Below are positions 1-7,632 of a DNA stretch of 64,000 nt, piece by piece. Each line of letters begins with the position of its first letter. The first letter of the stretch is position 1. Position numbers and translations under genes: made by a program. Where the stretch lies: NCBI GenBank assembly GCA_020632495.1, contig JACKFL010000006.1, forward strand, positions 1,426,001 to 1,490,000, read 5' to 3'. The notes under the pieces were generated by a model that made no database searches, was not told where the DNA came from, and was given only the letters and a program-made list of their open reading frames with translations. This DNA is from Candidatus Omnitrophota bacterium. GTDB lineage: Bacteria > Omnitrophota > Gorgyraeia > Zapsychrales > Zapsychraceae.

Positions 1-510
1 GATCGCCCGGGCCAGGCGGGTAATGACGTCGAGCTGGGCATCGGACAGCTGACGGGTCCGTTCAGCCACCTGGTCTTCCAGCATCTTGTTGTGCCGATGG
101 ACTTGCAGATGCAGCAGATGCGCTTCGATAACGTTACGAAACCGGATCATGACCTCCACCCGGTCGTAGGGTTTGTTCAGAAAATCTTTGGCCCCGGACT
201 CAAGGGCTTGATAGTGTACCTGCTGATCAGCATCATGGGACAGTACGACGATCGGCAGAAAGCGGTCCGGATAGGCGGCCGCCAGCTTTGCCATGATGTC
301 GAACCCGGTCAACTCAGGCATCCAAAGGTCCAAAATCAGCAGGTCGGGTTGAATCTCCTCAAATAGCGCAAGCGCTTCTGTGGAATTGGTCGTGGTCCGG
401 ACATTCTTAAATCCGGCCTTGCGGATGATCTCATCGAGCAGTTTGACGCCGACCCGGTCGTCATCAACAATGAGAATACGCGCGTTGAGGATTTGGTCTT
501 CCGAGATCAT
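1..510 (-). CDS. Response regulator, receiver domain plus probable HD-GYP output (C-terminus cut by window edge)
   Basis: The frame is open from an ATG at 510 to base 1, giving 170 residues of N-terminus. Residues about 10-125 are a CheY-like receiver: acidic cluster D16-D18, phospho-acceptor D61 in the string LLILDLWMP, and the conserved lysine in FLNKPYD. A helical linker follows, then LEDQVAERTRQLSDAQ and ITRLARA, which is how the receiver-to-HD-GYP junction usually reads in RpfG-type c-di-GMP phosphodiesterases. The output domain itself lies outside the window, so HD-GYP is inference. The start codon is 2 bases after the surE stop, so it is probably co-transcribed with surE. The receiver call is secure; the output call is moderate. 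Confidence 0.85.
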   Translation of the reverse strand, partial: MISEDQILNARILIVDDDRVGVKLLDEIIRKAGFKNVRTTTNSTEALALFEEIQPDLLILDLWMPELTGFDIMAKLAAAYPDRFLPIVVLSHDADQQVHYQALESGAKDFLNKPYDRVEVMIRFRNVIEAHLLHLQVHRHNKMLEDQVAERTRQLSDAQLDVITRLARAI

Positions 511-512
511 AG

Positions 513-1265
513 CTACAACTTAAAGGATTGGACCTGTTCATAAAATTCATGATCGGTGGAGTCACAGCGGACCGGTGTTACGGTCACGTGCTTGTTGTTG
601 AGCGCGTAGGTGTCGATATCATTGTCGCGGCTGCGATAGGCCATTTTGCCGGTCAGCCAGAAATACTCTTTCAGGTTCGGGTCCTTGCATTTCTTAAATG
701 TTCCGTGAATTGGTTCCAGGCACTGGCGGGTAAAGCGCATGCCCTTAATTTCGTCCTGGGGAGCGCAGGGAACATTCAGATTCAGAAAAGTTCCCTCCGG
801 CAGCGGGTTTTTCCCGATGAATTTAAGCAGCTTGACGATACATTTGGCCGCGTATTCGAACTCGGCCTTTTCAAAGGAGTCCAGCGATGCTGCGACCGAA
901 GGAATCCCCATCAACGCCCCCTCCCGCGCCCCGGCCACGGTCCCCGAATAGTGGACGCTGCACCCCTCGTTCGGTCCCTGATTAATCCCCGAGACCACAA
1001 AATCGGGCTTTCTTTTTAGGATAACGTCGACGGCAAATTTCACGCAATCAGCGGGCGTTCCGCTGACACCGTAACCGAAGAATTTCTTCTTCCGCTGGAC
1101 CTTTTTGCACCGGACCGGATGGGCGAGCGTAATGCCGTGGCCCACTGAGGATTTTTCGGAATCGGGCGCGACAACCGTCACATCCCCGATTTTTATCAGT
1201 TCACGATAGGCGGCATAAATTCCGGGCGCATAGATGCCGTCATCATTGGTCAGCAAAATGTTCAT
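513..1265 (-). CDS. surE: 5'/3'-nucleotidase SurE
   Basis: This 250-residue protein has the usual SurE length. It starts MNILLTNDDGIYAPG, with the N7-D8-D9 metal-binding motif, followed by APDSEKSSVGHGIT (the phosphate-binding serine) and SGINQGPN (the conserved asparagine). SurE is a metal-dependent phosphatase acting on nucleoside monophosphates and exopolyphosphate, linked to stationary-phase survival. It sits directly before the response regulator at 510 with 2 bases between. The 152 bases upstream hold no clear promoter or Shine-Dalgarno that I can point to. No unusual features in the protein. Confidence 0.96.
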   Translation of the reverse strand: MNILLTNDDGIYAPGIYAAYRELIKIGDVTVVAPDSEKSSVGHGITLAHPVRCKKVQRKKKFFGYGVSGTPADCVKFAVDVILKRKPDFVVSGINQGPNEGCSVHYSGTVAGAREGALMGIPSVAASLDSFEKAEFEYAAKCIVKLLKFIGKNPLPEGTFLNLNVPCAPQDEIKGMRFTRQCLEPIHGTFKKCKDPNLKEYFWLTGKMAYRSRDNDIDTYALNNKHVTVTPVRCDSTDHEFYEQVQSFKL

Positions 1266-1417
1266 ATATGTGATGCTTCTTGGTAAGTCGCTTTGAGGTA
1301 AGAATTAACTGTACTAAATTAGCACAAATCCTATTGCTGGGCAAATACTTGTCGCAGGCCGTCACGCGCGGGTGCGGGTGGGAAATAGTCAGCGGGATGA
1401 AAATGACAGCTGTGGAG

Positions 1418-1621
1418 TCACGACTTCTTTGAGTCGTGCGATTCCTGATCGATCACCGGACAAATATTGCGAAACTCGGCGTCCAAACGGTGGATGGGGA
1501 CGAGATGAATTTGCTTGCAGCGATTGCATTTGAATTCAAGTCCGCGGGGCGTCATCTTGAACAGCAATTTGCCGCAGTCGCAGCGTTCTTCCTGGCTGTT
1601 GGGATCGTCTATGTACGTCAT
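1418..1621 (-). CDS. Com-like zinc-ribbon small protein
   Basis: This 67-residue protein has a four-cysteine knuckle: CDCGKLLFK near residue 14, then CNRCK near residue 32. The string C-x-C-GKLLFK...CNRCK closely resembles the Com translational regulator of phage Mu and its relatives (Com family, zinc-binding), which activates mom translation by binding mRNA. No mom-like gene or phage gene is nearby, so here it may be a host RNA- or nucleic-acid-binding regulator; that is inference. The gene is monocistronic between cysN and surE, with its own strong promoter at 1647-1675. The predicted 5' leader is about 19 bases and has no clear Shine-Dalgarno sequence. A 7-bp hairpin overlaps the stop codon (1419-1438). 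Confidence 0.7.
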   Translation of the reverse strand: MTYIDDPNSQEERCDCGKLLFKMTPRGLEFKCNRCKQIHLVPIHRLDAEFRNICPVIDQESHDSKKS

Positions 1622-1646
1622 TTTTTAACTTATTTTTGATCGGCAA

Positions 1647-1690
1647 ATATTAACACCCAGTTTAGGGTGTGTCAACGGAGAATATTCTCC
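1647..1690 (-). promoter_or_regulatory. Promoter of the Com-like gene with two palindromes
   Basis: On the minus strand, TTGACA (1670-1675), a 17-bp spacer and TAATAT (1647-1652) form a near-consensus sigma-70 promoter. The spacer begins and ends with a 6-bp inverted repeat, ACACCC and GGGTGT around TAAACT (1653-1670). Just upstream of the -35 box lies a perfect 14-bp palindrome, GGAGAATATTCTCC (1677-1690). Both are placed where a regulator would act. The regulator is unknown. Confidence 0.7.
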
Positions 1691-1705
1691 TGACTTAAAG
1701 GCCGC

Positions 1706-3508
1706 TTAGATGGAATACTCAGGGGCCGGCAACAATACCTTCTGCAAATGGTCCGCGATGGTCTGCGCGGCATCATCGGTAGCGGCCGACTCAGGCAGGG
1801 TTATGTCAACCTGTTCGTCATCGAATTGGTTTTCACCTACATGGACCACGATGGTCTGATGCGGCTGCGTCAAATCACGCAGCATCCGCAATTCATAAGA
1901 ATCGACATCGGATATACTGGCGATAAGGATCAATCCGGCATCCGCCATGACGTGCGCGATCTCCCCCAGCTGCTGGATATGCTGCACCCGGTTAAGGGTC
2001 TTATCGGAGGTGCCGAATTCGGTCGCCAGCAGGTCATTGGAAATACCCATGAAATACGTCAGTTTCTTGGCTTCAAACAGCTTCTTTTCCAGGGACTTGG
2101 CCAGGGCGATTTTACCGGTATTCTTCGCGCCGGTAATCATGACAAAGGCAGCATTGTGCGAGTAGGCCTTGGAGCGCAGACTGCTGGAAATCTCGCTGCG
2201 CTGCCAGTTGTGGTCGCGGGCCTTGATCTTTGTTTTAAGAGCACTGGTCTGATCGAAAACCGGCGCGAGGATAATCCCGCCGCCGGTGATCTCGTAATTA
2301 TCGACGATCACAAAACGGCCGGTTTCAGAAACGGTGGTGACTTCATCAAAGGCCACCGGCTTAAGGGTCTCCAGAACGCACTCGGCCACGTCATGCCGGT
2401 CGACCTGCGGCTTATTTCCGATTGACGACAATTCGGAGGCGTCCAGCACACTCACCAGTTCCGACAATACTACAGGGACCTGCTGAGAGGAAAGTTTGAG
2501 CTTGTAGTTCTTTCCTTTCACGAAGGGCTGTTTGCCCATCCAGAAAAGATTGGCCCGGAATTTCGTGCTGACATGCGGCTTCTTTTGATTCGCCAGACAC
2601 AGGATCTCGCCCGGCTTTACGTATATTTGAGTTTCGAGGGTCACTCCGGTGCTCTGTCCGGCAAACGCCGATTGCTGCGCGGGCAGATTGAAACCCTCCA
2701 CCGTCGTTACTTTGGAGTGTTTGTTGGATGGCAGGAAAACCACGTCGTCGCCCACGGCCAACTCACCGGTTTCGATCCGGCCGGAGAAAATGCGCCGGTC
2801 GTCGCCCTGCTGGGTAAATTTGTAAATATCCTGGATGGGAAAACGCAGCGCCTTTTCAATGCGCGGCGGCGCCTTCTCGAAATCATCGAAGGCCTCCAGA
2901 GCGGACAGGCCCTCGTACCACGGCATTTTCTTTGAGAGAGATACGATATTGTCTCCCTCTCGCGCGCTGACCGGAATGATATGGCGCGGGGTCAGATTGA
3001 TCTCTTTCAAAAAAGCTGTATAACGCTCCTTGATATCGTTAAAGACATCCTGACTGTAATCGACCAAGTCCATCTTGTTGACGCAGACCGTGATATTCCG
3101 GATGCCCAAAAATGACATCATGTAGCCGTGCCGCTTCGAGTTTTCCCTGATCCCTTCTTTCGCGTCGATCAGCAGCATCGCCGCCTCGGCCCGCGCGGCC
3201 CCGGTTACCATATTCTTCAGGAACTCGATGTGGCCGGGGGCATCGATAATAATGTAGTCGCGCTTGTCGGACTTGAAAAAACAGCGGGCGGTATCGATGG
3301 TGATCCCCTGCGACTGCTCGTCCTTCAACGCGTCGAGCAGGAAGGCGTACTCAAACGGTTTGGCGTTGCGGGCGCACTGCGCCTTGACCTGTTCCAGCTT
3401 GCCCTCGGGAAGGCTGTGGGTGTCGGCCAGCATCCGGCCGATAAGCGTGCTTTTGCCGTGATCGACATGCCCTACGATAACGACATTCATTTGTTCTCGT
3501 TCTGTCAT
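1706..3508 (-). CDS. cysN: Sulfate adenylyltransferase GTPase subunit CysN with degenerate APS-kinase-like C-terminus
   Basis: This 600-residue protein is the CysN/NodQ type. The N-terminal translation-factor GTPase shows GHVDHGKST (P-loop), DAPGH and NKMD, and is followed by the beta-barrel domains. With CysD it makes APS from sulfate and ATP, driven by GTP hydrolysis. The last ~150 residues align by eye with CysC APS kinase, but its Walker A reads GAKNTGKI, with isoleucine replacing Ser/Thr, and the DGDN substrate motif is replaced by MGISND. It is therefore probably a non-catalytic kinase fold. ATG 3508 has the upstream sequence AAAGGACC. It is last in the cys operon, 26 bp after cysD. Confidence 0.93.
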   Translation of the reverse strand: MTEREQMNVVIVGHVDHGKSTLIGRMLADTHSLPEGKLEQVKAQCARNAKPFEYAFLLDALKDEQSQGITIDTARCFFKSDKRDYIIIDAPGHIEFLKNMVTGAARAEAAMLLIDAKEGIRENSKRHGYMMSFLGIRNITVCVNKMDLVDYSQDVFNDIKERYTAFLKEINLTPRHIIPVSAREGDNIVSLSKKMPWYEGLSALEAFDDFEKAPPRIEKALRFPIQDIYKFTQQGDDRRIFSGRIETGELAVGDDVVFLPSNKHSKVTTVEGFNLPAQQSAFAGQSTGVTLETQIYVKPGEILCLANQKKPHVSTKFRANLFWMGKQPFVKGKNYKLKLSSQQVPVVLSELVSVLDASELSSIGNKPQVDRHDVAECVLETLKPVAFDEVTTVSETGRFVIVDNYEITGGGIILAPVFDQTSALKTKIKARDHNWQRSEISSSLRSKAYSHNAAFVMITGAKNTGKIALAKSLEKKLFEAKKLTYFMGISNDLLATEFGTSDKTLNRVQHIQQLGEIAHVMADAGLILIASISDVDSYELRMLRDLTQPHQTIVVHVGENQFDDEQVDITLPESAATDDAAQTIADHLQKVLLPAPEYSI

Positions 3509-3534
3509 GATATGGTCCTTTTCTGTACTCGCGA

Positions 3535-4428
3535 TTACATATATCCGTCGACTCGGAGCGTCTCCAGACCGCCGCCGTCTTCCTTGTCCTGTTCACGGCC
3601 GGAGCGCTCGGCGATATTTTTAAGTTTACCGGAACGCAACTCCTCGATGACTTCCTTCACATTCTTGGCCGTGGATTCGATCGGCGACGTGCACGGCATG
3701 CATCCCAGCGACCGGTAACGCTTCCCCTCTCCGCGGTCGAAGTACAATCCGGTAATGGGGATCTTCTCGCGGTCGATGTATTCCCAAATATTGAGTTCCG
3801 TCCAGTCAAGCAGCGGATGAATGCGCACGTGCGTTCCCGGGGCGAAATCCGTCTTGAACTGATTCCACAATTCGGGCGGCTGGTCACCCACATCCCAGTC
3901 ATTGTTCCGGTCGCGCGGAGAGAAATAGCGCTCTTTGGAACGGCTGCCTTCTTCGTCCGCGCGCGCGCCGACGATCACACCCGTGTAAGGTTCGGTATTC
4001 TTGTCGATCTCGTACTGGCCGGAATCATGGTTCAACCGGTATCGCGGCCAGTCACCGGCCAGCGTGTGCTTCAGCGCCTCGGTCTTCAGCGCCTTGCAGC
4101 AACTGATCCGGTCGATGGCCCCGTCCGGAAACGTATGTTTGGCCTCCAGCGCCGCCTTGTTCTGACCGTACACCATATTGAGCTTCCACTCCCGGGCCAG
4201 CTTGTCGCGGTAGGTGATCATCTCAGGAATCTTGTAACTGGTATCGATATGCACCAGCGGAAACGGTACATGGCCGAAGAAGGCCTTGCGGGCCAGCCAC
4301 AACAGCACGGTACTATCTTTACCGATCGACCACAACATGGCCAAACTCTTGAACTCGCGGTAGGCCTCCCGGAATATAAAAATACTCTGAGCTTCGATCT
4401 GATCGAGTTTCGTCATTGTCTTAGACAT
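3535..4428 (-). CDS. cysD: Sulfate adenylyltransferase small subunit CysD
   Basis: This 297-residue protein of the PP-loop ATPase family binds ATP and sulfate and forms APS with CysN. It shows the modified P-loop SIGKDSTVLLWL, HIDTSYKIPEM, the cysteine stretch ISCCKALKTEAL, GARADEEGSRSKERYFSPR, and the C-terminal RYRSLGCMPCTSPI. The length matches E. coli CysD. I chose ATG 4428 (MSKTMTKLDQ) over the in-frame ATG at 4479, because AAGGA lies 7 bases before it and the extra 17 residues are not family-like. It lies between cysH and cysN in the operon. Confidence 0.96.
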   Translation of the reverse strand: MSKTMTKLDQIEAQSIFIFREAYREFKSLAMLWSIGKDSTVLLWLARKAFFGHVPFPLVHIDTSYKIPEMITYRDKLAREWKLNMVYGQNKAALEAKHTFPDGAIDRISCCKALKTEALKHTLAGDWPRYRLNHDSGQYEIDKNTEPYTGVIVGARADEEGSRSKERYFSPRDRNNDWDVGDQPPELWNQFKTDFAPGTHVRIHPLLDWTELNIWEYIDREKIPITGLYFDRGEGKRYRSLGCMPCTSPIESTAKNVKEVIEELRSGKLKNIAERSGREQDKEDGGGLETLRVDGYM

Positions 4429-4491
4429 TGTCGCATCCTTTGCTTCGCTTAACTTTATTCTTGTTATCATGCACTTCACCGGACCGCTGGA

Positions 4492-5211
4492 TTATTTGAC
4501 GGGCCGGTTGGGATTATTATGCAGACCGCACTCCTTGCTCTCGGGTTTCTCCCACCACCAACGCCCCTCGCGGATATCGTCGCCCGGCTGGATCGCCCGT
4601 GTGCAGGAGGCGCAACCGATACTGACAAATCCCTTGGCGTGCAGCGGGCTGATATCCACCGTGTGCTCGCGGATGTAATCCTGAACCTGTTCCCGCGACC
4701 AAGCGGCCAGGGGATTGACTTTGATCTTAGCGTTGGCCTCGTCCCATTCAAAGGTCTGGATCGTGGCGCGGGTTATGCTCTGCGCGCGCCGCAAGCCGGT
4801 GATCCACGCGTCGGTGTCCGCCAAGGCGCGCTTAAGCGGCTCGACCTTCCGGACGCCGCAGCATGTCTTCCGGTTATCGACGCTGTCATAAAAGAGGTTG
4901 ATCCCCTTTTCGCGGACCATTTCTTCCACAGCCCGGGTATCCGGATAGTAGACTTCGTAGCGCAGCCCGTAGCGTTGCTGCGTCTTGGCCAGCAGCTCAT
5001 ACGTTTCCTGAAACAGACGACCGGTGTCCAAGGTAAACACACGGATTTCCGGTTGCACCCGGGCGATCATATCGGTCAGCACCTGGTCTTCTTCTCCCAG
5101 GCTGCTCGCCAGTTTCAATCGCTCACCGAACTGTTCGTAGGCAAAGCGGATGATGTCCTCGGGGGTAAATCCCGCTGTCTGTTTTGCGAATTCACTCACT
5201 TTAGTTTGCAT
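4492..5211 (-). CDS. cysH: Assimilatory APS reductase (4Fe-4S type CysH)
   Basis: This 239-residue protein reduces activated sulfate to sulfite with thioredoxin or glutathione. It has the PP-loop sequence SSLGEEDQVLTDM, and the iron-sulfur cysteines KTCCGVRKVEPL and SIGCASCTRAI, i.e. the CC...CxxC signature that marks APS reductases rather than PAPS reductases. RWWWE and the catalytic KECGLH follow near the C-terminus. I chose ATG 5211 (MQTKVSEF), preceded by AGAGGA; the longer open frame runs into cysK and is not family-like. The APS preference fits the inactive-looking kinase tail of the neighbouring CysN. Confidence 0.94.
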   Translation of the reverse strand: MQTKVSEFAKQTAGFTPEDIIRFAYEQFGERLKLASSLGEEDQVLTDMIARVQPEIRVFTLDTGRLFQETYELLAKTQQRYGLRYEVYYPDTRAVEEMVREKGINLFYDSVDNRKTCCGVRKVEPLKRALADTDAWITGLRRAQSITRATIQTFEWDEANAKIKVNPLAAWSREQVQDYIREHTVDISPLHAKGFVSIGCASCTRAIQPGDDIREGRWWWEKPESKECGLHNNPNRPVK

Positions 5212-5242
5212 AGCATCCTCTGCTGTCATCTGATTCGACTGG

Positions 5243-6172
5243 TTATGCCTCAAAGAATTGTTCCGTACTGAAGTATCGCTCCCCGGTGTCGCACAGAATC
5301 GTGACCACACGCTTACCCGGCCCCAGTCGCGCGGCGACCCGCAGTGCGGCCACGACGTTGGCGCCCGCGGAGATCCCGACGCAAACGCCTTCCTGGCGGC
5401 CCAAGAGACGGGCCATCTCAAATGCCTGGTCATCCGCGACGATCTCGACGCCGTCGAGGAGATCCTGATTCAGGATCTCCGGGATGAATCCGGCGCCGAT
5501 CCCCTGAATTTTGTGCGGTCCGGGTTTTTGTCCGGAGAGGATCGCGCTTCCGGCGGGCTCTACCGCGACGATCAGGATGTGCGGAATTTTTTCCTTAAGA
5601 AATGCGCCGGTCCCGGTGATCGTGCCGCCGGTCCCGACCCCGGCCACAAACGCGTCGACATGCCCTTCGCAATCCTCCCATATTTCCGGCCCGGTCGATT
5701 TGTAGTGGGCCTGAGGATTGGCGGCGCTCTGAAACTGTAACGGCATAAAGCTGTCCTTCAGCTTGGCATGCAACTCCCTCGCCTTGCGGATCGCGCCGGG
5801 CACGCCCTCACGCACCGGAGTTAAAATAACTTCCGCGCCGTATGTGCGCAGCATGTAGATCCGCTCCAGACTCAGATCTTCGGGCATGGTCAGGATACAC
5901 TTGTAACCTTTAACCGCGCAGATCATGGCCAACCCGATACCGGTATTGCCGGTCGTCGGCTCGATAATCGTTGTCCGCGGGCCGATGAGTCCTTTGCGTT
6001 CGGCCTCTTCAAGCATCTCGCGACACGGCCTGTCTTTGACGCTGCCGCCGGGATTGAGCAATTCCAGCTTACCCAACACCTCGGCACTCCCGTCGGGAAC
6101 GATATGACGAAACCGCAGCAGCGGCGTGCGGCCGATAAGTTCGGTGACATCATTGATGATCGGTCTTTTCAT
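5243..6172 (-). CDS. cysK: Cysteine synthase (O-acetylserine sulfhydrylase)
   Basis: This 309-residue PLP enzyme makes cysteine from O-acetylserine and sulfide. The PLP lysine sits in NPGGSVKDR. The phosphate- and cofactor-binding strings TTGNTGIGLA and GVGTGGTITGTG, and the late substrate loop VGISAGANVVAAL, are all present. I chose ATG 6172 (MKRPIINDVTELIG), the conserved family start; it lies 1 base after the stop of the upstream permease. An in-frame ATG at 6202 would overlap that gene. A CysK versus CysM assignment cannot be made with certainty by eye. Confidence 0.93.
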   Translation of the reverse strand: MKRPIINDVTELIGRTPLLRFRHIVPDGSAEVLGKLELLNPGGSVKDRPCREMLEEAERKGLIGPRTTIIEPTTGNTGIGLAMICAVKGYKCILTMPEDLSLERIYMLRTYGAEVILTPVREGVPGAIRKARELHAKLKDSFMPLQFQSAANPQAHYKSTGPEIWEDCEGHVDAFVAGVGTGGTITGTGAFLKEKIPHILIVAVEPAGSAILSGQKPGPHKIQGIGAGFIPEILNQDLLDGVEIVADDQAFEMARLLGRQEGVCVGISAGANVVAALRVAARLGPGKRVVTILCDTGERYFSTEQFFEA

Positions 6173-6173
6173 A

Positions 6174-7130
6174 TTAACGGATGATAAGCCACGATAGTCC
6201 ATAACTGATAAGCAAAGTAATCAACGGATTAACCGTCCACGTGTAAAATGTCCGCCGGATGAGCGGATTTTCAAAGGTGTAGTCAGAACCATGCTTGATA
6301 CTCGACACCGCGAACAGCGCCCCCATCTGCAGCATGACGAACGACTGCGGGATCCCCAGCCACGAGGCCATCAGCATCAATGTTCCGCTGACCAGAGAGA
6401 TGATTGAGGCTGTCAGCAAACCCAGCGGGACGATCTTGTGACCGGCTGTTTTGATCGGACCGCTGAACACGAACGCCCCCGCTCCGTACACCAGGGAAAA
6501 CGCCAGCAACAATCCCACCAAACTGGTATGTCCCGGACCGGACAGCGGCCCCACCACATTCGCGACATTATTGGTCCCCACGCAAAACGCGTTGTAGCAG
6601 CTGGCGATGATGACAAATCGCCGCAGCTTGCTGCGCTGATTGACAAACTTCTGGTATATCCAAAAATTGGTCCGGCGCGGCGGGTATATGTACCCGGCAA
6701 TGACATGGGTTATAGCGTAACTGACGGCGGGCAGCAGCACCCAAAAAGGGATCAACCACATGATGGTGCGCATCGTCACCTGCTGGTGATACAATCCCAC
6801 GCCCGCAATTACCGCCACGGTGACCACCGAGGTGGATTGCGGGATATTGGTCATGTTGGCAATGAACATGCTCAGGCCGGCCGACAGAAATATCACTGTC
6901 ACCGCCCGGCTCCGCAGCAATTCCGCGGGGATAATGCTTTCACCCAAGGTATGCGAGACGTTCTGACCGAACATCACCGCCCCGAGGATGACGAACACCG
7001 TAAACAGAGCGGCGGACTGAAACCGGTTCAGGATCTTCCCGCCGTAGGGGGCGGAGAACGAAGCGGCGAAACTTGCACCGCCCATATTCAGGGCGAAAAA
7101 CACGGCCAGCCCCAACATGACAGTTACCAT
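6174..7130 (-). CDS. PiT-family anion permease, probable sulfate permease
   Basis: This roughly 318-residue, multi-span inner-membrane protein belongs to the PiT inorganic phosphate transporter family. The C-terminal repeat keeps the signature CVGTNNVANVVGPLSG. The N-terminal repeat is altered to ALNMGGASFAAS, where PiT proteins usually have GANDxxN. Bacillus CysP shows that PiT members can be sulfate permeases, and the position between the regulator and cysK argues for sulfate (inference). I chose ATG 7130, where GGAG lies 5 bases upstream; a GTG at 7136 is the other option. The stop is 1 base from cysK. Confidence 0.87.
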   Translation of the reverse strand: MVTVMLGLAVFFALNMGGASFAASFSAPYGGKILNRFQSAALFTVFVILGAVMFGQNVSHTLGESIIPAELLRSRAVTVIFLSAGLSMFIANMTNIPQSTSVVTVAVIAGVGLYHQQVTMRTIMWLIPFWVLLPAVSYAITHVIAGYIYPPRRTNFWIYQKFVNQRSKLRRFVIIASCYNAFCVGTNNVANVVGPLSGPGHTSLVGLLLAFSLVYGAGAFVFSGPIKTAGHKIVPLGLLTASIISLVSGTLMLMASWLGIPQSFVMLQMGALFAVSSIKHGSDYTFENPLIRRTFYTWTVNPLITLLISYGLSWLIIR

Positions 7131-7142
7131 TCTCACTCCACC

Positions 7143-7571
7143 CTAAATATCAAAGCTGACGATGTTCTGTTGCATCCGGACACGCTCACATATATTTTCG
7201 AAGTTGAGCGTCTTCAGATGATCGAGGACGACCTGATCCAATTCGTACCAGATCGCCTCCATAACATGGGTCCCGCCTTCCCGTTCGGCGCCCTCTTCAT
7301 TCCAAAACCCTTCGTTGCCTAAATCCGAGATGAGCTGGTCCATCCGGATCTCGGCCGGCGGGCGGGCCAATCGGTAACCGCCGTTCTTGCCCCGGATGCT
7401 GTCGGTGTAGCCAAGCTGCTTAAGCGTAATCAATATCTGTGTCAAAAATTGCAACGGGATCCTTTGCTTGGCCGCGATCACGCTCATCGAGAGCGGAGTC
7501 TCGGCCGGCCAATGCATGGACAGTTCCAGCAGGGCCTTACAGGCATAATCAATTTTGGCGGAAATTTTCAT
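7143..7571 (-). CDS. Rrf2-family transcriptional regulator of the cys operon
   Basis: This 142-residue protein has the Rrf2 winged-helix fold: MKISAKIDYACKALLELS at the N-terminus, a recognition-helix region near IAAKQRIPLQFLTQIL, and the wing sequence RGKNGGYRLARPP. The three-cysteine iron-sulfur cluster of IscR/NsrR is absent; the only cysteines are C11 and one near the C-terminus. It is therefore more like the cluster-free CymR, which controls cysteine genes through CysK. The gene is first in the operon and its own promoter carries the perfect inverted repeat at 7579-7606, so autoregulation and control of the cys genes is the natural reading. The SD AAGGA is 6-7 bases before ATG 7571. Confidence 0.9.
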   Translation of the reverse strand: MKISAKIDYACKALLELSMHWPAETPLSMSVIAAKQRIPLQFLTQILITLKQLGYTDSIRGKNGGYRLARPPAEIRMDQLISDLGNEGFWNEEGAEREGGTHVMEAIWYELDQVVLDHLKTLNFENICERVRMQQNIVSFDI

Positions 7572-7578
7572 CTATATT

Positions 7579-7632
7579 CCTTACTAACCTGATAATGTTA
7601 GTAAGGTTAACATTGTTTGAGGATTTTGTCAA
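7579..7632 (-). promoter_or_regulatory. cys operon promoter and Rrf2 operator
   Basis: On the minus strand, TTGACA (7627-7632), a 17-bp spacer and TAACCT (7604-7609) form the promoter. A perfect inverted repeat, CCTTACTAAC and GTTAGTAAGG with 8 bp between (7579-7606), covers the predicted start (near 7597) and overlaps the -10 box. Its right arm also contains the Shine-Dalgarno of the regulator gene. The layout is a classic repressor site. The -35 box lies inside the 3' end of mutY. Confidence 0.8.
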
